Positions 15,726 to 23,185 of a stretch of DNA of 37,433 nt are shown in pieces. The translations under genes and the position numbers were made by a program. The notes beneath the pieces are model-generated. The model worked only from the letters and a program-made list of their open reading frames with translations, was not told the DNA's origin and did not search any database. Source of the DNA: a bacterium. Lineage in GTDB: Bacteria; Myxococcota_A; UBA9160; UBA4427. Each line of letters opens with the position of its first letter. The stretch's first letter is position 1. The stretch spans positions 1-37,433 of the forward strand of contig JAUIMK010000008.1 of NCBI GenBank assembly GCA_030432735.1, read 5' to 3'.

Positions 15726-16553
15726 TCCGATCGAGACCCGACGCGAGAGCCCTCCTTCGATCCGCCGCGTCCCCTCGCGCAGCTGCGCGCCGCGTTCGCC
15801 GGTGCCGAATCCGACGAAGCCCTCCAGCTGCTGCTGAAGGAGCTCGATCCGGATCCGCGCGCCGGGGCCCGGCAGCTCGCCGACCGCGCGCGCCGCACCC
15901 TCGCGGCCCGCGCCGGCGAGCGCGAGCGGCTCGCGCGTCTGCTCGTGCTCCGCGACGAGCTCGCGGCGGGCGGCGCGCGGGGGATCGCGGGCGTCGACGA
16001 GGTCGGCGTGGGACCCCTGGCCGGGCCGGTGATCGCGGCGGCGGTCGTGCTGCCGAAGGACGTGCACCTCGAGGGTCTCGACGACTCGAAGAAGGTGCCG
16101 AAGGCGCGCCGGGAGAGGCTGGCCGAAGAGATCGAGGCCATCGCCCTCGGCGTGGGGTTCGGGGAGGTCGGCCCGGAGGAGATCGACCAGCGCGGGATCT
16201 ACCGGGCCGCGCTCGAAGCGATGCGCCGGGCGGTGGCGAGCGTCGACCGGGTGGTTCCGGTCGATCACCTGCTCGTCGACGCGCGGACGGTGCCGGGGGT
16301 CGACGTGCCCCAGACGTCGATCGTGAAGGGGGACTCGAAGGACGCGAGCATCGCCGCGGCCTCGATCGTCGCGAAGGTCCGCCGCGACGCGCAGATGGCG
16401 GTGCTCGGCGCGCGCTATCCCGCCTACGGATTCGAGCGTCACATGGGCTACGGGACGGCGGAGCACATGGCGGCCCTCGAACGCTTCGGTCCCTGTCCGA
16501 TCCACCGTCATTCCTTCGCGCCGGTCGAAGAGGCCGCGCGGCGCAGGCGTTAG
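15723..16553 (+). CDS. rnhB: Ribonuclease HII
   Basis: Removes ribonucleotides from DNA and cleaves RNA/DNA hybrids. From the CTG it is 276 residues: an N-terminal helical extension (DPRAGARQLADRARR and following Arg/Ala-rich helices), as in longer RNase HII proteins, then the catalytic domain starting IAGVDEVG (Asp92, Glu93). Further acidic catalytic positions lie in HLLVDARTVPG and in KGDSKDASIAAASIVAKVRRD. Notably the GRG motif after DEVG reads GVG (95-97): the arginine that normally contacts the RNA-DNA junction is Val. The alternative start, GTG at 15945, gives 203 residues and keeps only the core. It lies 84 nt after lpxD and 9 nt before truD. Confidence 0.9.
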   Translation: MSDRDPTREPSFDPPRPLAQLRAAFAGAESDEALQLLLKELDPDPRAGARQLADRARRTLAARAGERERLARLLVLRDELAAGGARGIAGVDEVGVGPLAGPVIAAAVVLPKDVHLEGLDDSKKVPKARRERLAEEIEAIALGVGFGEVGPEEIDQRGIYRAALEAMRRAVASVDRVVPVDHLLVDARTVPGVDVPQTSIVKGDSKDASIAAASIVAKVRRDAQMAVLGARYPAYGFERHMGYGTAEHMAALERFGPCPIHRHSFAPVEEAARRRR

Positions 16554-16562
16554 GCGAGCCCC

Positions 16563-17576
16563 GTGTCCACCCCTCCGCCGCTCCGCATGCGTTCCACGCC
16601 GGAAGACTTCCGGGTCGTCGAGGAGCCGCTCTATCCCGCCTCCGGCGAGGGCGGGCACACCTTCCTCTTCGTGGAGAAGCGCGGGCGGACGACCGAGCAG
16701 GTCGCGAAGGACCTCGCACGGGTGAGCGGGGTGCCGGCCCGGGACGTCGGCTACGCCGGTCGCAAGGATCGCCATGCCGTCACCCGCCAGTGGTTCTCCC
16801 TCGAAGGCGTCGACCCGGAGGCGGCGGCGCGGTTCGAGCTCGAGGGCGCCGAAGTGCTCGACGCCCGCCGGCACGGGAACAAGCTGCGCACCGGCCATCT
16901 GCGTGAGAACGCGTTCGAGATCGTGCTCCGGGGCGACGAGCCGATCGATCTCGCGCCGATCGAGGCGCGCGTGGCGGAGGCGCTCCGGCGTGGTCTGCCG
17001 AACCGATTCGGGGGCCAGCGCTTCGGCCGCGACGGCGACAACGCGGAGCGCGCGCGGGAGATGCTCGCAGGGGGGCGCGCGCCGCGGGACAAGCGGAAGG
17101 CGCGCTTTCTCGTGTCGGCGCTGCAGTCCGAGATCTTCAACGCCGTCCTCGATGCGCGGGGCGACCGGTTCGATGGCGTCATGTTAGGCGACGTCGCGCG
17201 GGTCGAGGAGAGCGGGGGGCTCTTCTGGGTCGACGACCCGGAGACGGATGCCGAGCGCGCGCGTTCCTTCGAGATCAGTGCGACCGGCCCGATCATCGGG
17301 AAGAAGATGCGCGAGCCCCGCGACGATGCGGCGGCCCTCGAGGCCCGCGTGCTCGAGCGCTTCGGCTTCGCGAGCGGGCGCGACCTGAAGCCGCCGCGGG
17401 GCGTCCGCGCGCAGGGGACGCGGCGACCGCTGCGGATCCGGCCGGAAGGCCTCGGGATCGAGGCGCTCGAGGACGGAGCTTCGCTCCGCCTCGTCTGCCG
17501 TCTGCCTCCGGGCGCGTACGTGACGGTCGTCGTCGAGGCGCTGGTGGGGCCGGTCGTCGATGCCTCCCGGGCCTGA
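16563..17576 (+). CDS. truD: tRNA pseudouridine(13) synthase
   Basis: Converts U13 of tRNA(Glu) to pseudouridine. 337 residues, normal length. The N-terminal DFRVVEEPLYPASGEG is followed by GYAGRKDRHAVTRQWFS with catalytic Asp69, and by the NRFGGQRFGRDGDN motif near 142-155. A TRUD insertion domain occupies the middle, and ETLD-like family features recur towards the end. The GTG start is 9 nt after rnhB. It is the last gene of this run; a candidate promoter for cysK follows. Confidence 0.95.
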   Translation: MSTPPPLRMRSTPEDFRVVEEPLYPASGEGGHTFLFVEKRGRTTEQVAKDLARVSGVPARDVGYAGRKDRHAVTRQWFSLEGVDPEAAARFELEGAEVLDARRHGNKLRTGHLRENAFEIVLRGDEPIDLAPIEARVAEALRRGLPNRFGGQRFGRDGDNAERAREMLAGGRAPRDKRKARFLVSALQSEIFNAVLDARGDRFDGVMLGDVARVEESGGLFWVDDPETDAERARSFEISATGPIIGKKMREPRDDAAALEARVLERFGFASGRDLKPPRGVRAQGTRRPLRIRPEGLGIEALEDGASLRLVCRLPPGAYVTVVVEALVGPVVDASRA

Positions 17577-17585
17577 ACGCCGTCC

Positions 17586-17615
17586 CTGACGTTCGCGCGG
17601 GCGCGGCGGTATGCT
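17586..17615 (+). promoter_or_regulatory. Putative sigma-70 promoter of cysK
   Basis: CTGACG (17586-17591, four of six to TTGACA), 18-bp spacer, TATGCT (17610-17615, four of six to TATAAT). The start would be near 17622, leaving a leader of about 50 nt. The architecture matches the candidate at 6533-6562 upstream of the hem operon. Confidence 0.45.
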
Positions 17616-17672
17616 GGATGGGCCCGAACCCGCGGCTCCCCCGGTCGCGCCTCAATCCGGAAGGACAAAGAC

Positions 17673-18629
17673 ATGAACATCGCCTCCTCCGTGTCCGATC
17701 TGATCGGCGGTACCCCCCTGGTCCGCCTGAACCGCGTCGTCGGCGATTGTCAGGCGACGATCCTCGGCAAGCTCGAGGCGGCGAACCCGGGCAACAGCGT
17801 CAAGGATCGGATCGGCCTCGCGATGATCGAAGCCGCCGAGAAGTCCGGCGACCTCGTCCCCGGCAAGTCGACGATCGTCGAGCCGACCTCGGGGAACACG
17901 GGAATCGCGCTCTCCCTCGTGGCGGCGAGCAAGGGCTATCCGGTGGTGATCGTCATGCCCGACACGATGAGCCCCGAGCGCCGCGCGACCATGCGCGCCT
18001 TCGGCGCGAAGATCGTCCTGACCGAGGGCGCGAAGGGCATGAAGGCGGCGATCGAGAAGGCGAACGAGATCGCCGACCGGATTCCCGATTCGTTCATGCC
18101 GCAGCAGTTCCGCAACCCGGCCAATCCCGACGTCCACTTCGCCACGACCGGCCGGGAGATCTGGGAGGACACCGACGGCACCGTCGACGCGCTCGTCGCC
18201 GGCGTCGGCACCGGCGGGACGATCACGGGCGTCGCCCGCTACATCAAGCCGAAGAAGCCCGGGTTCCAGGCGATCGCCGTCGAGCCGGCGGACAGCCCGA
18301 TCCTCTCCGGGGGGCAGCCGGGGCCGCACAAGATCCAGGGCATCGGCGCAGGCTTCGTGCCCGACGTGCTGGAGACGGACGCCCTCGACGGCGTCATCCA
18401 GGTCTCGAACGACGACGCCGTCGAGATGGCCCAGCGCCTCGCGCGGGAGGAGGGGCTGCTCTGCGGCATCTCCGCCGGCGCCAACGTGAAGGCGGCGATC
18501 GAGTTCGGATCGCGTCCCGAGAACGCGGGCAAGACGATCGTCACGATCCTCTGCGACTTCGGGGAGCGCTACATCCAGACCGTCCTCTTCGACGCGATCC
18601 GCTACGACGGCAGCGACTCGATCGATTGA
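17673..18629 (+). CDS. cysK: Cysteine synthase A (O-acetylserine sulfhydrylase)
   Basis: PLP enzyme making L-cysteine from O-acetylserine and sulfide. 318 residues. PLP Lys44 lies in [14 protein letters not shown]; the substrate loop is [11 protein letters not shown]; the phosphate-binding GTGGT loop lies in [22 protein letters not shown] contributes the PLP N1 serine region. No C-terminal CBS domains, so it is CysK rather than cystathionine beta-synthase; CysM cannot be fully excluded. The ATG follows GGAAGGAC. The stop overlaps the next gene's TTG start (TTGA). Confidence 0.95.
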   Translation: MNIASSVSDLIGGTPLVRLNRVVGDCQATILGKLEAANPGNSVKDRIGLAMIEAAEKSGDLVPGKSTIVEPTSGNTGIALSLVAASKGYPVVIVMPDTMSPERRATMRAFGAKIVLTEGAKGMKAAIEKANEIADRIPDSFMPQQFRNPANPDVHFATTGREIWEDTDGTVDALVAGVGTGGTITGVARYIKPKKPGFQAIAVEPADSPILSGGQPGPHKIQGIGAGFVPDVLETDALDGVIQVSNDDAVEMAQRLAREEGLLCGISAGANVKAAIEFGSRPENAGKTIVTILCDFGERYIQTVLFDAIRYDGSDSID

Positions 18630-19201
18630 CCGCGAACGACCGGGACCGTGAACGCTTCCCCGGCGCGATCATCCGCGCCTACGGAGACCTCTTCCCCGCG
18701 ATCGACGCGTCGGCCTGGGTCGCGCCCGGTGCGACCGTCGTGGGCGACGTGGAGATCGGCCCGCTGTCGAGCGTCTTCTACGGCTCCGTCCTGCGCGGCG
18801 ACGTCCACCACATCCGGATCGGGGCCCGCACCAACCTGCAGGACCAGTCGACGGTCCACGTCACGAGCGGACGCCACCCCTCGATCCTCGGCGACGAGAT
18901 CACGGTCGGGCATCGCGCCGTCGTCCACGGCTGTCGCGTCGGCGACGGGGCGCTGATCGGGATCGGCGCGATCGTCCTCGATGGCGCCGTCGTCGGGGAA
19001 GACGCGCTCGTGGCGGCGGGGGCCGTCGTGCGTCCGGGGCAGGTCGTGTCCCCCGCGACGCTCTGGGCCGGGGTGCCCGCGAAGGAGATCCGACCTCTTT
19101 CGGCGGAGGAGATCCGGCTCCAGCGCGAGCGGACGCTGGCCTACGTCGAGACCGCGGCGACCCACGCGGCGAGTGGCGGGACCCCCTCGAATCCGGTCTG
19201 A
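18626..19201 (+). CDS. Gamma-carbonic-anhydrase-like hexapeptide protein
   Basis: 191 residues from a TTG overlapping the cysK stop (TTGA). No ATG or GTG exists in frame before the homologous region starts ([21 protein letters not shown]), so TTG is the likely start. The left-handed beta-helix is evident from repeated hexapeptides ([21 protein letters not shown] and so on). The three histidines expected to bind metal are His78 (TVHV), His96 and His101 (VGHRAVVHG). The YrdA/PaaY/CaiE-like group contains both active carbonic anhydrases and proteins of unknown activity. Coupling to cysK is noteworthy, because serine acetyltransferase (CysE) is also a hexapeptide enzyme, but the DxxR/His pattern here is gamma-CA-like, not CysE. 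Confidence 0.88.
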   Translation: MTANDRDRERFPGAIIRAYGDLFPAIDASAWVAPGATVVGDVEIGPLSSVFYGSVLRGDVHHIRIGARTNLQDQSTVHVTSGRHPSILGDEITVGHRAVVHGCRVGDGALIGIGAIVLDGAVVGEDALVAAGAVVRPGQVVSPATLWAGVPAKEIRPLSAEEIRLQRERTLAYVETAATHAASGGTPSNPV

Positions 19202-19286
19202 GGGAGCCCTCGTCGGCTCTCCCCGCGTCGGTTGCGCTCTCGTTGCGCGTGGACTGCCGACGGGACCGAATTCGACGACGGCGCGC

Positions 19287-19314
19287 TTGAATTTTCGCGC
19301 CCGAGCGAGACAAT
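19287..19314 (+). promoter_or_regulatory. Weak putative promoter of the TetR gene
   Basis: TTGAAT (19287-19292), 16-bp spacer, GACAAT (19309-19314), each four of six to consensus. The predicted transcription start falls at about 19321, the A of the TetR ATG, and no Shine-Dalgarno is visible, so the mRNA could be leaderless. Confidence 0.3.
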
Positions 19315-19320
19315 CCACGC

Positions 19321-20001
19321 ATGTCCCGAGACCAGAAGAAGGCGGAGAGCCGCAGGCGGATCCTGGAGGCCGCCCGCGACGTGTTCTTCCGCGACGGATT
19401 CATGAGCGCGAACCTCGACGAGATGGCGGAGAAGGCCGGCGTCGCGAAGGGCACGCTCTACCGCTACTTCGAGAGCAAGGCGGATCTCTACGTCGCGGTC
19501 CTGACGAACAACCACGAGATCTTCCTCGAGCAGATGCGCGTGGCGGGACAGCAGGGCGAAACGGCCCTCGAGCGCGTCCGTTCGATCGCGCGCTTCTACT
19601 TCGACCATTGGATGGAGCACCCCGACTACTTCCTGATCTTCTGGGCCGTCGACAACGAGAGCGTGATCGGTGAGCTGCCTCGGAGCGAGCTCGAGAAGAT
19701 CTCCGAGTTCTGGGAGCGGAACCTGAACGTGATCCACGAGGCCCTGGTCTACGGCGTCGAGCGGGGCGAGTTCGTCCAATGCGACACCTGGGAGGTGGCG
19801 ACCATGCTGTGGAGCGTCGCGGACAGCCTCATCGAATCGGACAACACCCGCGCGCGACGACAGATCCGCCGCCGCCCGCTCGAGCCGCTCTTCATGCACG
19901 CCGTCGACGTGATCATGCGCGGAATCCTGGTCGACCCCTCGGTGGTGTCGCTCGCGCCGCCCGCCGAGGAGAAGAAGAGCACGCTGGTCAAGCTGGGGTA
20001 G
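19321..20001 (+). CDS. TetR/AcrR-family transcriptional regulator
   Basis: 226 residues. The N-terminal helix-turn-helix domain (about 8-55: SRRRILEAARDVFFRDGF, then AEKAGVAKGTLYRYFESKADL) is a textbook TetR DNA-binding domain. The C-terminal ligand-binding/dimer domain is all-helical and divergent, so the ligand cannot be named. It is followed 58 nt later by polA; neither neighbour is an obvious efflux or degradation target, so it may act elsewhere or on itself. A leaderless ATG start is possible. Confidence 0.92.
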   Translation: MSRDQKKAESRRRILEAARDVFFRDGFMSANLDEMAEKAGVAKGTLYRYFESKADLYVAVLTNNHEIFLEQMRVAGQQGETALERVRSIARFYFDHWMEHPDYFLIFWAVDNESVIGELPRSELEKISEFWERNLNVIHEALVYGVERGEFVQCDTWEVATMLWSVADSLIESDNTRARRQIRRRPLEPLFMHAVDVIMRGILVDPSVVSLAPPAEEKKSTLVKLG

Positions 20002-20059
20002 CCCCGGCGCGCCGGATCCTGCGTCGCCGCCACGCGCGCGAGTGCTGTACCCTCGGCGC

Positions 20060-22759
20060 GTGACGAAAACCGCCGCCCCCCGACTGGTCGTGATCGATGG
20101 CGCGAACGCCATCTATCGCGCGTTCTTTGCGATTCCCAACCTGCGCGCGCCCGACGGCACGCCGACGAACGCGGCCTACGGCTTCGCGACGATGCTCGCG
20201 AAGGTGCTCCGGGAGGAGCAGCCGACCCACGTGGCCTACGCCGCGGATCCCCGGGGCGGCTCGTTCCGCAAGGCGCTCTACCCCGAGTACAAGGCCGGGC
20301 GCGACAAGCAGCCCGAAGACCTGAGCGCCCAGCTCCCGCTGGTCGCCGAGCTCTGCGAAGCGTTCGGTGTGAAGCAGCTCGAGGTCCCCGACTTCGAGGC
20401 GGACGACGTGATCGCGAGCCTCGTCGCGACGGCGCCGGCGGGCGCGGAAATCTGCATCGTCTCGACGGACAAGGACCTGATGCAGCTCGTCCGTCCCGGG
20501 GTCGAGCTGCTCGACAGCGCCAAGGACCGGCGCATCGATGCCGCCGTCGTCGAAGAGCGATTCGGGGTGCCGCCGGAGCAGCTGCTCGACGTCCGGTCCC
20601 TGGTCGGGGATCCCTCGGACAACATCCCCGGCGTGAAGGGGATCGGCGAGAAGGGCGCGGCGAAGCTGATCCGCGAGTTCGGGGATCTCGAAGCGCTCCT
20701 CGAGCGGGCCGAAGAGGTGAAGGCGAAGCGCGCGCGAGAGGGGCTCCTCGAGCACGCGGAGGATGCGCGGCTCTCGCGGAAGCTCTCGACGCTCCGCGAC
20801 GACGTTCCGCTCGAGCCGGACTGGTCGGGGCTCGAGGTCCAGGCGCCCGACGAGGACCGCTTGCGCGAGCTCTACACGAAGCTCGGCTTCACGCGGCTGC
20901 TCGACACGCTGGCCGGCGAGGGGAAGGACGGGGGCGCGGCGGACGGCGGGGCGGCGACCGAGGTCGCGACGACCTTCGTCCGCGACGAGGACGCCCTCGA
21001 GTCCGCGCTCGAAGACCTCTCCGGAGCAGAGCGGATCGCGGTCCACGCGGTGACGTCGGAGGGGACGGCCGTCTCGCGTCGCCTGCTCGGGCTCGCGCTC
21101 TGCGGGGAAGAGGGGAAGGCGAGCTACCTCGCGATCGCGGGCGAGGGCCTCCTCGACCGCGAGGGCGTCGCGCCCGAGGCGGCGGCGGGCGCGCTCCGGA
21201 GGCTCCTCGTCGAGGGCGACGCCCGGTGGTCGGCCTTCGATACGAAGGGAACGCAGAGCCTCTTCGCCGAGCTGGGACAGGAGCTCCCGCTGCCGGAGGT
21301 CGACGTCGAGGTCGCGGGTCACATGATCGACGCGACCGGCGCGCATCAGCTCGGGCCGCTCGCGATGGAGCATCTCGGTCGCAGCGTGGCGTCCTGGGAG
21401 GAGCTCGCGGGACGGGGCGCGAAGGCGAAGTCGGTGGAGGAGCTCGGGATCGAGGCCGTCGGCCCCTGGGCCGGTGCGCAGGCGTCCGCCGTCCTCGCGC
21501 TCGGCGAGGTGCTCCGGGCGCGGCTCGACGCCGACGAGCTGATCTCCCTCTTCGACGACGTCGAGATTCCGCTGACCGCGGTGCTCTCGAAGATGGAGCG
21601 CGCCGGCGTCCGGATCGACGAAGACCACCTCTCCCATCTGTCCAGCGAGTACGAGGCGGAGCTCGCGCGGATCGAGAAGGAGATCCACGAGCTCGCCGGG
21701 GAGGAGTTCCTGATCAGCAGCCCCAAGCAGCTCTCGGTGATCCTCTTCGAGAAGCTCGGACTTCCGATCCTGAAGAAGACGAAGACCGGCTACTCGACCG
21801 CGGAGAGCGTGCTCGAGCAGCTCCAGGAACACCACCCGCTGCCGGGGCGGATCCTCGCCTGGCGCAAGCTCGCGAAGCTGAAGAGCACCTACATCGACGC
21901 GCTGCCTCCGCTCGTCGACGAGCGGACCGGGCGCATCCACCCGAGCTTCCACCAGCTGGGCGCGGCGACCGGGCGCCTCTCCGCCTCGAACCCGAACGTC
22001 CAGAACATCCCGATCCGGGGCAGCGAGGGGGCGCGCATCCGCGAAGCCTTCGTGCCCGCGGAAGGCCGGGTGCTGCTCGCGGCGGACTACTCCCAGGTCG
22101 AGCTGCGGATCGTGGCCCACTATTCGGGAGACCCGTCGCTGATCGATGCGTTCAAGCACGGGCACGACATCCACCGACGCACCGCCGCCGAGGTCGCCGG
22201 AATCGATCTCGAGGACGTCGACGACGAGATGCGCGCCCGCGCGAAGGCCGTGAACTTCGGGATCATCTATGGCTCTTCGGCGTTCGGCCTCGCCCAGCAG
22301 CTCGGCATCGCCGCGGGAGAGGCACAGGAGACGATCGACGCCTACTTCGAACGCTATGCCGGCGTGCGCCGCTTCCTGGACGAGACGAAGGCGCAGGCAA
22401 AGAAGGACGGCTTCGTGCGGACCTGGATGGGGAGGCGGCGCTACCTCCCCGATCTGAACTCGCGGAACCGGGTGCTGCGTCAGGCGGCGGAGCGGATGGC
22501 GACGAACACGGTGATCCAGGGGACCGCGGCGGATCTGATCAAGAAGGCGATGGTCGACGTCGACCGGGCCCTCGAGGCGGCGGATCTCTCCGCCACGATG
22601 ATCATGCAGGTCCACGACGAGCTCGTCTTCGAGACGCCCGAGGAGGAGCGCGAGGCGCTCACGCGCCTCGTCATCGAGCAGATGGAGCAGGTGGCGGAGC
22701 TCTCGGTGCCGCTCACGGTGGACGTCGGATTCGGGATGAACTGGCGGGACGCGCACTAG
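20060..22759 (+). CDS. polA: DNA polymerase I
   Basis: 899 residues from the GTG at 20060; a GTG at 20042 would add six residues. Domain 1 (1-290) is the 5' nuclease: DGANAIYRAFF, FEADDVIA, VSTDKDLMQLV. Domain 2 (about 305-490) is a 3'-5' exonuclease fold that looks inactive: where an active Pol I has the metal-binding DTET (Exo I), this one reads HAVTSE (His329 onward). Domain 3 (about 500-899) is the polymerase: motif A DYSQVELRI (Asp676), motif B KAVNFGIIYG, motif C QVHDELVFE (Asp853). It acts in Okazaki-fragment maturation and repair. The stop is followed 1 nt later by a tandem repeat array and, 324 nt on, by a strong terminator. Confidence 0.97.
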   Translation: MTKTAAPRLVVIDGANAIYRAFFAIPNLRAPDGTPTNAAYGFATMLAKVLREEQPTHVAYAADPRGGSFRKALYPEYKAGRDKQPEDLSAQLPLVAELCEAFGVKQLEVPDFEADDVIASLVATAPAGAEICIVSTDKDLMQLVRPGVELLDSAKDRRIDAAVVEERFGVPPEQLLDVRSLVGDPSDNIPGVKGIGEKGAAKLIREFGDLEALLERAEEVKAKRAREGLLEHAEDARLSRKLSTLRDDVPLEPDWSGLEVQAPDEDRLRELYTKLGFTRLLDTLAGEGKDGGAADGGAATEVATTFVRDEDALESALEDLSGAERIAVHAVTSEGTAVSRRLLGLALCGEEGKASYLAIAGEGLLDREGVAPEAAAGALRRLLVEGDARWSAFDTKGTQSLFAELGQELPLPEVDVEVAGHMIDATGAHQLGPLAMEHLGRSVASWEELAGRGAKAKSVEELGIEAVGPWAGAQASAVLALGEVLRARLDADELISLFDDVEIPLTAVLSKMERAGVRIDEDHLSHLSSEYEAELARIEKEIHELAGEEFLISSPKQLSVILFEKLGLPILKKTKTGYSTAESVLEQLQEHHPLPGRILAWRKLAKLKSTYIDALPPLVDERTGRIHPSFHQLGAATGRLSASNPNVQNIPIRGSEGARIREAFVPAEGRVLLAADYSQVELRIVAHYSGDPSLIDAFKHGHDIHRRTAAEVAGIDLEDVDDEMRARAKAVNFGIIYGSSAFGLAQQLGIAAGEAQETIDAYFERYAGVRRFLDETKAQAKKDGFVRTWMGRRRYLPDLNSRNRVLRQAAERMATNTVIQGTAADLIKKAMVDVDRALEAADLSATMIMQVHDELVFETPEEEREALTRLVIEQMEQVAELSVPLTVDVGFGMNWRDAH

Positions 22760-22760
22760 T

Positions 22761-22940
22761 CCTCCGCCTGCGGGCGCTCGGCGGGGGACCTCCGGCTGCT
22801 CCGCCGCCTGCGGGCGCTCGGCGGGACCTCCGGCTGCTCCTCCGCCTGCGGGCGCTCGGCGGGGGACCTCCGGCTGCTCCGCCGCCTGCGGGCGCTCGGC
22901 GGGACCTCCGCTGCTCCTCCGCCTGCGCGTGCGGTGCGGG
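22761..22940 (+). repeat. Compound 78-bp GC-rich tandem repeat after polA
   Basis: Four nearly identical units of 40, 38, 40 and 37 bp (22761-22800, 22801-22838, 22839-22878, 22879-22915), then a decayed fifth from 22916. Units alternate: odd ones begin CCTCCGCC and carry GGCGGGGGACC; even ones begin CCGCCGCC and carry GGCGGGACC. The real period is thus about 78 bp (A-B-A-B-A'). Each unit contains CCGCC...GGCGG arms and GCCTGCGGGC, so the transcript could fold into a row of hairpins. It begins 1 nt after the polA stop. No spacers are present, so it is not CRISPR. Confidence 0.9.
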
Positions 22941-22980
22941 GGAGATGCCGGGGGTTCCCCGCGGGAGCCCTGTTGGGCGG

Positions 22981-23121
22981 GAGAACGAAAAAAAACGACG
23001 GGGAGACCGAGTTTTCGTGACACGTTGCCCGGGAAGCGCCCACTTCCCATGTACAAAAGCCGAATTCCCCTTCCCAGGGATGCCCGGAACACTCCTCGTG
23101 GGTGTTCCGGGTTTTGCTTTT
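22981..23121 (+). other. A/T-richer structured block between the polA repeats and the terminator
   Basis: This part of the 426-nt gene-free gap differs from its surroundings in composition: a run of eight A (22988-22995), TTTT, and several self-complementary elements. ACGAAAA (22985-22991) can pair with TTTTCGT (23012-23018), and GGGAAG (23031-23036) pairs perfectly with CTTCCC (23043-23048) around a 6-nt loop. It ends in a strong terminator. No credible ORF is present. It may be only the polA 3' UTR or a small non-coding RNA; no convincing internal promoter was found. Confidence 0.3.
23083..23121 (+). terminator. Strong rho-independent terminator
   Basis: Perfect 10-bp stem CCCGGAACAC (23083-23092) / GTGTTCCGGG (23102-23111) with a 9-nt loop, followed at once by TTTTGCTTTT. 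This is the only classical intrinsic terminator recognised in the window. It ends plus-strand transcription from polA and insulates the minus-strand egtD, whose stop is at 23186. Confidence 0.9.
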
Positions 23122-23185
23122 GGGGCCTCGCCTCGGGCCCTCGCCTGGTGGGCGCCTGCTCGACCACAGGCCCGTCCGCGCGGTG

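Noticed and set aside
13680-16898. Very long minus-strand open frame (over 1000 codons) opposite usp, lpxD, rnhB and truD
   Set aside because: High-GC shadow. It runs antisense through four recognised genes, has Arg/Gly/His/Asp-rich low-information sequence and no domain.
22761-22940. CRISPR array
   Set aside because: Units are contiguous with no unique spacers, units themselves differ in two alternating types, and no cas gene is near.
22761-23121. Protein-coding reading of the repeat region (Arg/Ala/Pro/Glu-rich frames on both strands)
   Set aside because: Frames are simple by-products of the GC repeats; no start with RBS and no conserved pattern.
22981-23121. Homologue of Spot 42 RNA
   Set aside because: Only the position after polA agrees; no sequence or structural likeness could be shown.
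19988-23167. Very long minus-strand open frame opposite polA
   Set aside because: Antisense to a full-length DNA polymerase I with intact motifs; sequence is compositionally biased and shows no family pattern.
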